A stretch of DNA of 64,000 nucleotides from DASWTL01 sp035575925 (GTDB lineage Bacteria; Bacteroidota; Bacteroidia; Sphingobacteriales; Sphingobacteriaceae), in assembly GCA_035575925.1 (NCBI GenBank), contig DATLXK010000052.1, forward strand, positions 1-64,000, in the 5' to 3' direction. Position 1 is the first letter of the stretch. Every line of letters begins with the position of its first letter. Shown here piece after piece: positions 41,399 to 49,346 of this stretch. The notes under the pieces are model-generated. The model had not been told where the DNA came from and did no database searches. It saw nothing but the letters and a program-made list of their open reading frames with translations. The translations under genes and the position numbers were made by a program.

Positions 41399-41761
41399 TT
41401 ATTCAGGCCAAAATGCATCTTCAATATGGTTTAAAGTATAATCAGTTTTAGTATTAAATAAAATGGAGATAATATCAAAGCGGATTTCCCCTTTAAAATC
41501 CATCAAATAAATATATTCATTTGCAGCCACTTCCAGCAGTTTCTGCTTGGCTATATTTACAAACTCTTCAGGCTCGCCAAAGTTGTTACCAGATCTGGCT
41601 TTTACTTCTACAAAAATGATCTTATTATTTTTATAAACTATCAGATCTACTTCTGCTTTTTTAAAGCACCAATTTTCTTCCAGGATTTCATACTTCGCAT
41701 TCTCCAAATGAGCTTTTGCAAGCTGCTCACCCTTTCTCCCAAAATCATTATGCCTTGCCAA
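41399..41761 (-). CDS. YraN family endonuclease-like protein
   Basis: The protein has 120 residues and starts at TTG (41761), one base after the dnaG stop. ARHNDFGRKGEQLAKAHLENAKYEILEENW is the canonical YraN start. KKAEVDLIVYKNNKIIFVEVKARSG near 35-59 has the D...EVK motif of the PD-(D/E)xK nuclease superfamily. Function is not established; a DNA repair or competence role is suspected for the family. Coupling to dnaG is likely. Confidence 0.88.
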   Translation of the reverse strand: MARHNDFGRKGEQLAKAHLENAKYEILEENWCFKKAEVDLIVYKNNKIIFVEVKARSGNNFGEPEEFVNIAKQKLLEVAANEYIYLMDFKGEIRFDIISILFNTKTDYTLNHIEDAFWPE

Positions 41762-41762
41762 T

Positions 41763-43688
41763 CTATTTAAGAATTACAGATCCAAGATAAGTAGAAATAC
41801 CTTTCTCTACTTCCTTGACCTGCATATACCGTTTCATTAAAATGGCCTGATTGTCAGGATCATTTTCTTCCTGGATTTCCTGCCGGATATTTTTTAGTAT
41901 GCGTTCTACTTTTCGTTTTTTAAGATGGAAAATTCCACCTAAAATAGTTGTACGTAGATTTTCATTTTCCTTACGGACATAAATTTTACGCTTCTCAAAC
42001 CAGTTCTCACTAAGCACATAGGGCGATGAAATAAGGGAAATGGTTAGTTCTGATATTTCTGAAACTGCATGCTTTATAAAATCCTGCTCAGAGGGTAGTT
42101 TACCCTGCTCCAACCTGCTTTTATATTCATCAAATATTGTTTTACACAACGGATGCTCAATTTCTACATCACTGAGATTGGCTACCACGTAAGGTGCAAT
42201 GTAGGTATCGGTTATTCCGTCCCAATTAACTAATTCGTGCCCATAACTAAGCAAAAGCCTAATAATTTCCTTTTCCTGGTATTCGTCTGTATGTGTTAAC
42301 GATTCTGAAAGGTGCAGATCATCAGTTGAAGATGGTTCAGGCTTATCGTATTGTGACTGTGCTGTTTGATTGTCTTTTTTAATTTTGCCCAGACGCATTT
42401 TATTCAGCTCGGAGATTAATGCCCGTTCATCAACCTGCAAAATGGAGCTGCACTCTCTAATAAAAACAGAGGCTTTAATACTATCAGGAATTTTTGCAAC
42501 ACTTTCTACTATTTCTCTTATAATTCCTGCTTTTTTTATAGGATCATTTCCGGCATCTTTTAAGAGAATAGCGGTTTTGAAGAGAATAAAGTCCTTCTTG
42601 CTTTTTTCTATATACGTTTTAAAGGAAGAAGTGCCTACTTCATGTACATAGGAATCCGGGTCGTGTCCATCAGGGAACAACACCACCTTTACATTCAGAC
42701 CCTCTTCCAGTATCATATCTAAACCGCGCAAAGAAGCTTTAATCCCTGCAGCATCTCCATCGAAAAGAATAGTTACATTTTTGGTAAAACGTCCAATTAA
42801 CCTAATCTGATCTGTAGTAAGTGAGGTGCCTGAAGAAGCCACAACATTTTCTATACCTGCCTGATGAACCGAAAGGACATCTGCATAACCTTCTACCAGG
42901 TAACAATTATCTTCATCACGAATTGCTTTTTTAGCAAAAAATAATCCGTAGAGAACAGCCGATTTATGATAAATATCACTCTCGGGAGAATTAACGTATT
43001 TAGGTACATTTTTATCCGTTTTCAGCGTTCTGCCGCCAAAGCCTATAATTCTCCCGGTAAAGTTATGTATGGGGAACATCACACGCCCTCGGAAACGATC
43101 GTATAATTTGCCTTTATCATTACGGCTTGTAAGCCCGGCTTCTTCCAAATACTGCTCTTTATGACCTTCAGATACGGCCGCATGTATTAATGCATCCCAT
43201 TCATCCGGAGAATAACCAAGCTCGAATTTCTTTATGATATCATCCCTGAAGCTACGCTCTTTAAAATAACTAAGTCCAATGGCTTGCCAGGCGTGTGTCT
43301 CCCACATGGATTTTTGAAAGAATTTACCGGCCCAGGCGGAAACCACATATAAACTTTCCCGGCGGTCATCAGCAATTAATTGCTCCGGGCTCGGTGCAAT
43401 TTCCTCGACTTCGATATTGTATTTTTTTGCCAGGAACTTTAAAGCTTCGGGATATGAATACTTTTCATGCTCCATTATGAAGCGTACCGAATCGCCACCC
43501 TTACCACAACCAAAGCATTTATAAATACCTTTAGTTATTGATACATGAAAGGAAGGCGTTTTTTCATTGTGGAACGGGCAAACTCCTATCAAACTTATAC
43601 CCCGCTTTTTAAGCTGCACAAAATCCCCGACCACCTCGTCAATCCGGGCGGTTTCAATTATTTTATCGACGGTTTCTTTGAGTATCAT
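41763..43688 (-). CDS. dnaG: DNA primase
   Basis: The protein has 641 residues. An N-terminal zinc-binding domain with GVCPFHNEKTPSF and YKCFGCGKGGD (C37, H40, C58, C61) is followed by the catalytic core and TOPRIM segment near 255-340 (YLVEGYADVLSVHQAGIENVVASSGTSLT, VTILFDGDAAGIKASLRGLD). A C-terminal helicase-binding part follows. It synthesises RNA primers at the replication fork. A -7-like box TAATTTTG (minus strand, 43741-43748) with a TTG at 43765-43767 could be its promoter, about 50 bases upstream. Confidence 0.96.
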   Translation of the reverse strand: MILKETVDKIIETARIDEVVGDFVQLKKRGISLIGVCPFHNEKTPSFHVSITKGIYKCFGCGKGGDSVRFIMEHEKYSYPEALKFLAKKYNIEVEEIAPSPEQLIADDRRESLYVVSAWAGKFFQKSMWETHAWQAIGLSYFKERSFRDDIIKKFELGYSPDEWDALIHAAVSEGHKEQYLEEAGLTSRNDKGKLYDRFRGRVMFPIHNFTGRIIGFGGRTLKTDKNVPKYVNSPESDIYHKSAVLYGLFFAKKAIRDEDNCYLVEGYADVLSVHQAGIENVVASSGTSLTTDQIRLIGRFTKNVTILFDGDAAGIKASLRGLDMILEEGLNVKVVLFPDGHDPDSYVHEVGTSSFKTYIEKSKKDFILFKTAILLKDAGNDPIKKAGIIREIVESVAKIPDSIKASVFIRECSSILQVDERALISELNKMRLGKIKKDNQTAQSQYDKPEPSSTDDLHLSESLTHTDEYQEKEIIRLLLSYGHELVNWDGITDTYIAPYVVANLSDVEIEHPLCKTIFDEYKSRLEQGKLPSEQDFIKHAVSEISELTISLISSPYVLSENWFEKRKIYVRKENENLRTTILGGIFHLKKRKVERILKNIRQEIQEENDPDNQAILMKRYMQVKEVEKGISTYLGSVILK

Positions 43689-44103
43689 AATTAACCGGAA
43701 GATTAGCGGGGCACTTTGTTGAAATGAAGAGCTTTTTGATCAAAATTACAAATTTAATCTTAACGCAAGTTTTCTTACAGCTTTTTACACAGGATAAAAG
43801 AGACATATTATGGAAGACAAGTAGACTTTAATAAAATAAATTTCTAACCCTGTATTTTACAGCTGCAGATGTTACCTATTGACCCCTCCGTGCCTGCTTA
43901 CAAATCAGAAAAAGTGCTTTAGATATCATCTCAGATTTTGTCTGTTTTTAATTCATTCGATTGGCTACAACGCCCAGCTAATGCAACTTTATGATAACTC
44001 AAGTATTAATAGTCCGTAAGAAGATAAATTCAGTATTATATTTTTTTCAGTTCTGACTCTATGAGTGAGTTTAAATAATTATCCGTTTACCGGACTCGGA
44101 ATT
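43689..44103. other. Intergenic region upstream of dnaG
   Basis: It holds the likely dnaG promoter (TAATTTTG at 43741-43748 on the minus strand) and otherwise AT-rich sequence in which I see no gene, RNA or strong hairpin. The far end is the region behind the DUF4838 gene stop at 44104. Confidence 0.4.
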
Positions 44104-46623
44104 TTAGTGCTGCTTTATTTCAATCAAGCCATTTCTACCTGTTTGAGCCCATCCAAGGATATGCTCATCAAGTGTAAATGAAACGACTTTATTTTTATAA
44201 TCCCCTGGCCTTTGAACAACCACTTTCCAGAAACCTCTAGAATCGATATTAGCGGGCGAAAGATATCGGGATGACTGTGAATTTACGGTACTCAACTCAC
44301 CTGCCAGTTTTCCATCGGGCGAATAAACTTTAGCCTGTAACCCAAGTCCAAAGCTCATTATAATCCCAAAAGGAACATCCGCTTTATCATTGTAAAAATA
44401 AACGGGCAATTCCGGAGTTTGAAGATCGCTTAACGAAAGGCGGAAACCTTTACCAGAATTTCGGTTAGTTTTGAACGCTTCAATACCATTTTTGATATCG
44501 AATTGAATAACAGCCTGCCTGTTTACAATATCGAAATAATAATAATTTCCCTTTTCTGCGGGGAAGGTGATCTTTTTTCCTTCTTTCATTGCTCCGGCAT
44601 CGATCATTTTACCATCCATGGTATAAACATTATACCTTACAAACTCGGCTACACCATTGAATTTTCTAATATCGACTTCAATATTTCCTCCGCTTGGAGA
44701 ATAAATAAGCACCTGGGAGTCGCCGTTAGGAGCCATAAAAGATTGTGCAGAGGTTTTATCGGACTTTACCTTTGCTTCTGCCACATCATAAAATTTACCC
44801 AGTTTCATCACAAACTCATTATCGATAGCCGGAAGTTCTTTATTTTCGTTTTCAAGCACTAGTTTATCCATATCAGAATCGTTTAAGGCCATTTTATTTT
44901 TTTGACCCTCCGGAAACAGTTTTTGATTACGCATATTCCATTCCATTACCGAAAAGACAGCACCAAACTGTTGCAGCCGATAATTCTGTTTTTCATCAGC
45001 CGATTTGTTTTTTAGTGCCCGCAGCATCTGCTCTTCTATTTGAGGATAAATCGGCAAATAAATATCTTTCATGTGGGCCGGGGTAAGATTCCATGATTTG
45101 TCAGGATTTTTTTCGTAAAAAACTTTATAGGCCGAATCGATGATGGAATAGAGCCTGCTGATGTGCGGAGCTGATTTTTCACCATAAGCTTTTACGTAAT
45201 ATTCGTTTATAATTTGGTGTGCATCAAGTTTGGGGTTCCAGCAAAGTTTGGCTATAGCATAGTTCATTGCTCCGAATACTGGCCAGATCGGCCGCCCGTA
45301 AAATCGTGTGCCCAGGAAGTTATAGGTGTCGAGACGATGGAAAATAAAATTCAAAATATCAGGTGCCGGCGGCTGTATATTCCCGTTGTGCTGCATCAAT
45401 GCAGTAGGAAGATCATAATAATACAGCTCTGATCCGCTCTTAACAGCTGCTTTTCCCCACGCATCGATTACGTCTGTCCACGTTTTTTGTGTCGATTTTC
45501 TATATAACTGAAATCCGTATGCAGGGCTGGCAGCAATCATAAAACCCAAATTTGGCTCCAGGGCAGGTATGCCTTTATTAGGAGGATAAAAATAGTCGGA
45601 ATAGATATAGCCCCCTAGTTTCCGGTCAGGAAATTCTTTGCGGACGATTTTAGCCACATCATTATAAAACTTGAGGACAACGGGGGTTTTAGACAATTTA
45701 CCGTTAGGTCCAATCTCTTGAAATGCCTGTGTTTCAGGACTGTTACTCCAGCCCTGTTCGCCGTTCACCCCGTCAGACGGGGAAAGCGAATACCATCTCC
45801 GATTGGGATCCGCCTTAAATTTATTAATTATCACATCAGCATAAGCCTGCACTAATGCCGGGTTGGTAGTTTCCAGTTTATGCCTTTCTGCAGGTGGTTG
45901 ATGCTTGCCGTCTATTTTTGCAAAATAATCCGGATGTTTATCGTATAATGAAGCGGGGATCGTTGCTTCCCATGCATGATTATATTCAGGTGCAGTAACT
46001 TTTCCTAATCTTATTCTTTTCTCCCAATCATGCGGTGCGCTACCCGGGCCAAGGAAGGGCAGGTTACGCAGCAGAAGTCCGGGATTATCTATCAGGCTGG
46101 TTTGAACGACCACTAAATTTTTTGTAGCAGGAATATATTCTCCCATTTCACCTGGCATAAGCCATCGTATCCCTGCAAATTTTTCAAGAAAAGAATAAAC
46201 TCCGTTAGCAGTACCCTCACACCTTCCACCCAATTTGTTAAGTTTTCCATCCGGCGTGTCTTCACCAAAAATAAAAAGATTGCTGCCTTTGGTAATAATC
46301 TTATAACCGTCAGCTTTAATCCCCGAGAAATTCAGTCCCGAAGCTTTAAGGGCAACATTTGCCCCCAAGCTAATGTACCTTCCGGAAGGTATTTTTTCAC
46401 TCTTTACAACAGTTAGTTTTGACCCTGTCTGTTTACTGATATAACCCGATAAGTTCTCAGCGGCTTCCTGAACAGACTTTGTTGCAGCAGGATCAATAAA
46501 AATTACATAATCAGATTTTCCTCCAGTAACAATTTCCACTTTCTGTGCTAAAGCATTAAAATAGGTTGTTGCATACAAAGCAAACAGCACAACACCAAAC
46601 CTGTACAAAGTATTAAATTTCAT
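44104..46623 (-). CDS. DUF4838 domain-containing exported protein (glycosidase-like)
   Basis: I choose ATG 46623 (MKFNTLYRFGVVLFALYATTYF..., about 839 residues). A signal peptide ends near residue 27 (FNALAQ). The N-terminal part (about 30-150) is a GH67-type beta-sandwich-like domain (VIFIDPAATKSVQEAAENLSGYISKQTGSKLTVVKSEK). The central DUF4838 region contains GVYSFLEKFAGIRWLMPGEMGEYIP and WYSLSPSDGVNGEQGWSNSPE. Such proteins are found beside polysaccharide utilisation genes and are likely exported carbohydrate-active enzymes, but no activity can be assigned. No PUL partners (SusC/D) are adjacent. Confidence 0.8.
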   Translation of the reverse strand: MKFNTLYRFGVVLFALYATTYFNALAQKVEIVTGGKSDYVIFIDPAATKSVQEAAENLSGYISKQTGSKLTVVKSEKIPSGRYISLGANVALKASGLNFSGIKADGYKIITKGSNLFIFGEDTPDGKLNKLGGRCEGTANGVYSFLEKFAGIRWLMPGEMGEYIPATKNLVVVQTSLIDNPGLLLRNLPFLGPGSAPHDWEKRIRLGKVTAPEYNHAWEATIPASLYDKHPDYFAKIDGKHQPPAERHKLETTNPALVQAYADVIINKFKADPNRRWYSLSPSDGVNGEQGWSNSPETQAFQEIGPNGKLSKTPVVLKFYNDVAKIVRKEFPDRKLGGYIYSDYFYPPNKGIPALEPNLGFMIAASPAYGFQLYRKSTQKTWTDVIDAWGKAAVKSGSELYYYDLPTALMQHNGNIQPPAPDILNFIFHRLDTYNFLGTRFYGRPIWPVFGAMNYAIAKLCWNPKLDAHQIINEYYVKAYGEKSAPHISRLYSIIDSAYKVFYEKNPDKSWNLTPAHMKDIYLPIYPQIEEQMLRALKNKSADEKQNYRLQQFGAVFSVMEWNMRNQKLFPEGQKNKMALNDSDMDKLVLENENKELPAIDNEFVMKLGKFYDVAEAKVKSDKTSAQSFMAPNGDSQVLIYSPSGGNIEVDIRKFNGVAEFVRYNVYTMDGKMIDAGAMKEGKKITFPAEKGNYYYFDIVNRQAVIQFDIKNGIEAFKTNRNSGKGFRLSLSDLQTPELPVYFYNDKADVPFGIIMSFGLGLQAKVYSPDGKLAGELSTVNSQSSRYLSPANIDSRGFWKVVVQRPGDYKNKVVSFTLDEHILGWAQTGRNGLIEIKQH

Positions 46624-47050
46624 ATATACTAACATTTGAATAATCAACTAGAAATCTATTTGAGACAATCCTCATTATCAGAAAATTAGGTTGATCGAAT
46701 AAATTGACCCGCAACCAAATTTAAATCTCAAAAATTTCTTAGAATTAGTATTATATTCCGAATTGTGATACTATATTTCAACATGCAATGCATTTTTAAC
46801 AGAATGATATACTGTTGCTATATGATTTTTAGAGCTTCTAATTAAATGCGGTGTAGGCAGATCAGCATGTGCAATATTTTATTCTGACCGGAAAAGATTG
46901 GGGAATTTACAGGCAAGGGAATTTATTTGAATAGAATTCCTCAGCAGGGGATTTCATTTTTACCTTTAGATGTTAAGTGGATAAACGATGGTGGAAATGA
47001 CTCTATAATTCTCGATAAATTCTTTTCTTTATAAACTGCCAGAAACAACA
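46624..47050. other. Intergenic region with a possible decayed coding tail
   Basis: It contains the leader of the DUF4838 gene on the minus strand. On the plus strand there is a 48-codon open stretch without a start (46888-47034, ending TAA) that reads smoothly, for example GKGIYLNRIPQQGISFLPLD and WINDGGNDSIILDKFFSL. It looks more like a degraded gene 3' end than random sequence, but the family is not recognised. Confidence 0.35.
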
Positions 47051-47074
47051 AAAGCGATCGTTTGTGATCGCTTT
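47051..47074 (-). terminator. Terminator of tRNA-Glu
   Basis: On the minus strand AAAGCGATC and GATCGCTTT form a 9-bp stem around ACAAAC, followed by TGTTGTTT. It starts 2 bases after the tRNA 3' end. The stem core AAAGCGAT resembles the terminators of initiator tRNA at 47756 and 48102. Confidence 0.75.
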
Positions 47075-47076
47075 CG

Positions 47077-47148
47077 TAGCCCGTAGGGGAATCGAACCCC
47101 TGTTTCTAGAATGAAAATCTAACGTCCTAACCCCTAGACGAACGGGCC
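47077..47148 (-). tRNA. tRNA-Glu (anticodon UUC)
   Basis: The minus-strand sequence starts GGCCCGTTCGTCTAGGGG and folds as a cloverleaf: acceptor GGCCCGT/ACGGGCT (one G-U), D-arm with CTAGGGGTTAGG, anticodon loop TTTTCAT (anticodon TTC at the middle) in stem TTAGA/TCTAG, and TPsiC arm AGGGGTTCGATTCCCCT. The 3' CCA is not encoded. It is transcribed from a promoter at 47177-47205 (TTG ... TAACTTTG) and followed by a terminator. Confidence 0.95.
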
Positions 47149-47176
47149 AATTTTAAAACTATTTTTAATTGGTCTG

Positions 47177-47205
47177 CAAAGTTAGGAAAATAGATAAATT
47201 ATCAA
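47177..47205 (-). promoter_or_regulatory. Promoter of tRNA-Glu
   Basis: On the minus strand a TTG (47203-47205), 18 bases, then TAACTTTG (47177-47184) matches the Bacteroidota -33/-7 consensus exactly at the -7 box. The downstream sequence CAGACCAATTAAAA resembles the corresponding stretch after the initiator-tRNA promoter. Confidence 0.65.
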
Positions 47206-47226
47206 AAAGAATTTTGAGTATGCTGA

Positions 47227-47598
47227 TTAATCAGCGGGCTGAGCTGTTACTTTCTTTACAACTTCCTCAAGCTCATTTATATCAAAAGGTTTGGCAAGGA
47301 AAGTTTCCGCACCGGCTTTTGCAGCTAAGGTTTTAATATCATTATTGGCTGAGAAATAAATTACAGGAATGTATTTGAATTCGGCATGCTCTTTTATTAG
47401 TTGGGTAGCTATAATACCGCCGGTATCAGGTATCCAATTATCCATTAAAATAACGTTTGGTCTCACCTCTTCAAGTGTCTCAATTACAAAATTGCAATGT
47501 GTTCGTGTATGTACTTCCCACCCCTGTTCTTCTAAAATATAGCTGCAAATAGATAGGATATCGGTATCATCATCAAAAATTATTATTCGTTTTGCCAT
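47227..47598 (-). CDS. Single-domain response regulator (CheY-like receiver)
   Basis: The 123 residues comprise only a receiver domain. Asp9 and Asp10 (IIIFDDD) and Asp53 in VILMDNWIP are the acidic pocket and phospho-acceptor. The Thr/Ser site is YFSANND near 80, and the conserved Lys is in ETFLAKPFD near 103. No output domain is present, so it probably acts through protein contacts or in a phosphorelay. It is not adjacent to a kinase. Its partner is unknown. Confidence 0.9.
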   Translation of the reverse strand: MAKRIIIFDDDTDILSICSYILEEQGWEVHTRTHCNFVIETLEEVRPNVILMDNWIPDTGGIIATQLIKEHAEFKYIPVIYFSANNDIKTLAAKAGAETFLAKPFDINELEEVVKKVTAQPAD

Positions 47599-47752
47599 TG
47601 ATTACGACTAGTCTTTTAATTAAGAACTGGAATTATAAGGGCAGCACCCGTACTTTTGTCTTGAAATAACGCTTATACTATGCACCCTTCCCAAAAACGT
47701 AAACATAATTATAACCCACTTGTTTTACAAAACACCCTCTTAAAGTATTATT

Positions 47753-47815
47753 AATAAAAAAAGCGACCTGATATTCAGATCGCTTTAGGTAGCGGGGACC
47801 AGACTCGAACTGATG
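47753..47815 (-). repeat. 63-bp direct repeat, copy A (tRNA 3' end and terminator)
   Basis: Identical in all 63 bases to 48099-48161, with a period of 346 bases. It covers the TPsiC arm, acceptor 3' strand and rho-independent terminator of initiator tRNA-Met. The GIY-YIG gene lies between the two copies, so this is the flanking duplication of a small insertion. Confidence 0.92.
47756..47786 (-). terminator. Duplicate copy of the initiator-tRNA terminator
   Basis: On the minus strand AAAGCGA-T-CTGA, loop ATA, TCAG-G-TCGCTTT, then seven T residues. It is identical to the element at 48102-48132 and now follows the pseudo-tRNA and the GIY-YIG gene. Confidence 0.7.
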
Positions 47816-47838
47816 TCCGCCGCGGCGGATATGAGCCC
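47790..47838 (-). pseudogene. Partial copy of initiator tRNA-Met (anticodon to 3' end)
   Basis: On the minus strand it starts GGGCTCATA, the first half of the anticodon arm with CAT, and ends with the intact TPsiC arm and acceptor 3' strand. The anticodon-stem 3' side and variable loop have been replaced by TCCGCCGCGGCGGA, a perfect 14-base palindrome. The entire 5' half (acceptor and D-arm) is missing, so it cannot be a tRNA. Its first G is also the last base of the GIY-YIG stop codon. Confidence 0.85.
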
Positions 47839-48092
47839 TAATTGGTCCTTTCTGAAATCAATCTCCAAATAAATTCTCGCCCCTTTCCTGTTTTTAAAAC
47901 TTTTTCCCGCCTTAAAGCATCTGCTTTACCCAAATACTCTTCAGTGAAAAGTATCGCCCATGGCCTGAATTTAATTGTATAACCTTTGGTTGCCAGGTGG
48001 TTATGAGATAACAGCCGATCTTGAATATCGGAAGTATAACCTATATATATCTTGTTAAATTTTACAGAATAAAGCACATATACCGTGTACAT
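47838..48092 (-). CDS. GIY-YIG family nuclease-like protein
   Basis: The protein has 84 residues. The GIY-type motif is VYVLYS ... IYIGYT near 4-20, with Arg in DIQDRLLSHN near 27, RPWAILFTEEY near 43-54 with its Glu, and ALRREKVLKTGKGREFI near 59-75. This is the small single-domain (UPF0213/YhbQ-type) form. GIY-YIG domains are endonucleases of homing elements and repair enzymes, but cutting has not been shown for this subgroup. Its location between direct repeats of a tRNA end, with the stop codon shared with the pseudo-tRNA, suggests it belongs to a mobile unit. Confidence 0.85.
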   Translation of the reverse strand: MYTVYVLYSVKFNKIYIGYTSDIQDRLLSHNHLATKGYTIKFRPWAILFTEEYLGKADALRREKVLKTGKGREFIWRLISERTN

Positions 48093-48098
48093 TCCTGA

Positions 48099-48208
<110 letters not shown>

Positions 48209-48255
48209 CTATTGACAATTAAATAAGGTTTACACAAGTGGTAGCCTCCTTTTAA

Positions 48256-48294
48256 TTGGACTGCAAAGATATATTTCGTTTCTTTGCAGTCCAA
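48256..48294. promoter_or_regulatory. Palindromic bidirectional promoter for initiator tRNA-Met and era
   Basis: A perfect 13-bp inverted repeat TTGGACTGCAAAG / CTTTGCAGTCCAA surrounds a 13-base AT-rich spacer. On the minus strand TTG (48292-48294), 20 bases, TATCTTTG (48264-48271) is a complete -33/-7 match. On the plus strand TTG (48256-48258), 20 bases, TTTCTTTG (48279-48286) matches at five of six fixed -7 positions. Each arm thus gives the -33 of one strand and the -7 core of the other. The minus direction serves the tRNA, the plus direction era. Confidence 0.7.
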
Positions 48295-48315
48295 ATATTT
48301 TTGAAAAAAAATTCC

Positions 48316-49194
48316 ATGTCGCATAAAGCCGGATTTGTTAGTTTGATTGGTAAGCCAAATGTTGGTAAATCAACATTAATGAATTCATTGGTTGGAGAAA
48401 AAATTTCAATCATAACTCCAAAAGCGCAAACTACCAGGCACCGTATCTTAGGGATTGTTAATGAACCTGATTATCAGATAGTGTTTTCAGACACCCCCGG
48501 AGTTATTAAACCAAACTATGGGCTACAGGAGTCTATGATGGGATTTGTTAGAGAATCTCTTGTAGATGCAGATTTGATATTATTTGTGACAGACATTAAT
48601 GAACGGTATGATGAAAGTGATGTGATTGAGCGGCTTCAAAAAACCACATCGCCCATTGCATTAATTATTAACAAGATTGATAAATCAACTGAGGAGTATG
48701 TAAAGGAAAAACTCATTTACTGGCAAAATCTCCTGAATCCTAAAGCCATTTTTGCGGTTTCGGCATTACTTGACCATAATGTTACCGCAGTAATGCAGTT
48801 TATTCTTGATAACCTGCCAGAGCATCCGCCTTATTATGATAAAGATACCTTAACAGACCGATCAGAACGATTCTTTGTATCGGAAATGGTTAGAGAAAAG
48901 ATCTTTAAACTATATGAAAAGGAGATTCCGTACAGTACAGAGGTTATTATAACAGCCTTTAAAGAGGAACCTGCCATTACCCGGATAAGTATAGAAATTA
49001 TTGTAGAGCGCGATTCTCAGAAAAATATTCTTATTGGCAAGGGTGGGGAAATGATAAAAAAAGTTGGAACATATGCCCGTAAGGATATTGAAGAATTCCT
49101 ACAGAAAAAAGTGTTCATGGAAATATTTGTTAAGGTAATTGCCGATTGGCGTAACCGTAAAAATTATTTGAAGAGCTTCGGTTATGAAAACTAA
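48316..49194 (+). CDS. era: GTPase Era
   Basis: I choose ATG 48316 (MSHKAGFVSLIGKPNVGKST, 292 residues); 20 more codons are open upstream but lie in the promoter palindrome. G1 GKPNVGKST, G3 DTPG (VFSDTPGVI), and G4 NKID (LIINKIDK) are present. The C-terminal KH-type RNA-binding domain includes IVERDSQKNILIGKGGEMIKKVG. Era binds 16S rRNA in 30S maturation. No other gene is in the same transcript; a hairpin lies 30 bases after the stop. Confidence 0.96.
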   Translation: MSHKAGFVSLIGKPNVGKSTLMNSLVGEKISIITPKAQTTRHRILGIVNEPDYQIVFSDTPGVIKPNYGLQESMMGFVRESLVDADLILFVTDINERYDESDVIERLQKTTSPIALIINKIDKSTEEYVKEKLIYWQNLLNPKAIFAVSALLDHNVTAVMQFILDNLPEHPPYYDKDTLTDRSERFFVSEMVREKIFKLYEKEIPYSTEVIITAFKEEPAITRISIEIIVERDSQKNILIGKGGEMIKKVGTYARKDIEEFLQKKVFMEIFVKVIADWRNRKNYLKSFGYEN

Positions 49195-49223
49195 CAGAAT
49201 AAAGATTACTAAGAGTAAAAATC

Positions 49224-49251
49224 GAAGAAGGAGCTGCGTGATCCTTTCTTC
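49224..49251 (+). terminator. Possible terminator after era
   Basis: GAAGAAGGA and TCCTTTCTTC pair with one bulge around GCTGCGTGA, followed by TTATTAATATTT. It is an imperfect stem and the T-tract is short, so this call is tentative. Confidence 0.4.
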
Positions 49252-49283
49252 TTATTAATATTTAGCGAACATAAATTAAAGAA

Positions 49284-49315
49284 CAAAGGTTGAAGAGCAG
49301 CTCTAGTAACCTTTG
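49284..49315 (+). repeat. Hairpin before der
   Basis: CAAAGGTT / AACCTTTG (8 bp) with an inner AGAGC/GCTCT stem forms an extended hairpin 31 bases upstream of the der ATG. It overlaps a GATCTTTG -7-like box (49315-49322). It could affect der expression or terminate era readthrough. Confidence 0.5.
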
Positions 49316-49346
49316 ATCTTTGCCTTAATCCTGCATCCAAATAAAC

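Noticed and set aside
47790..47838. Second functional tRNA-Met
   Set aside because: The 5' acceptor strand, D-arm and 3' side of the anticodon stem are missing, so no cloverleaf can form; it is a partial duplicate.
48256..48315. Longer Era N-terminus
   Set aside because: The additional 20 codons lie in the promoter palindrome and lack similarity to Era, which normally starts a few residues before the G1 loop.
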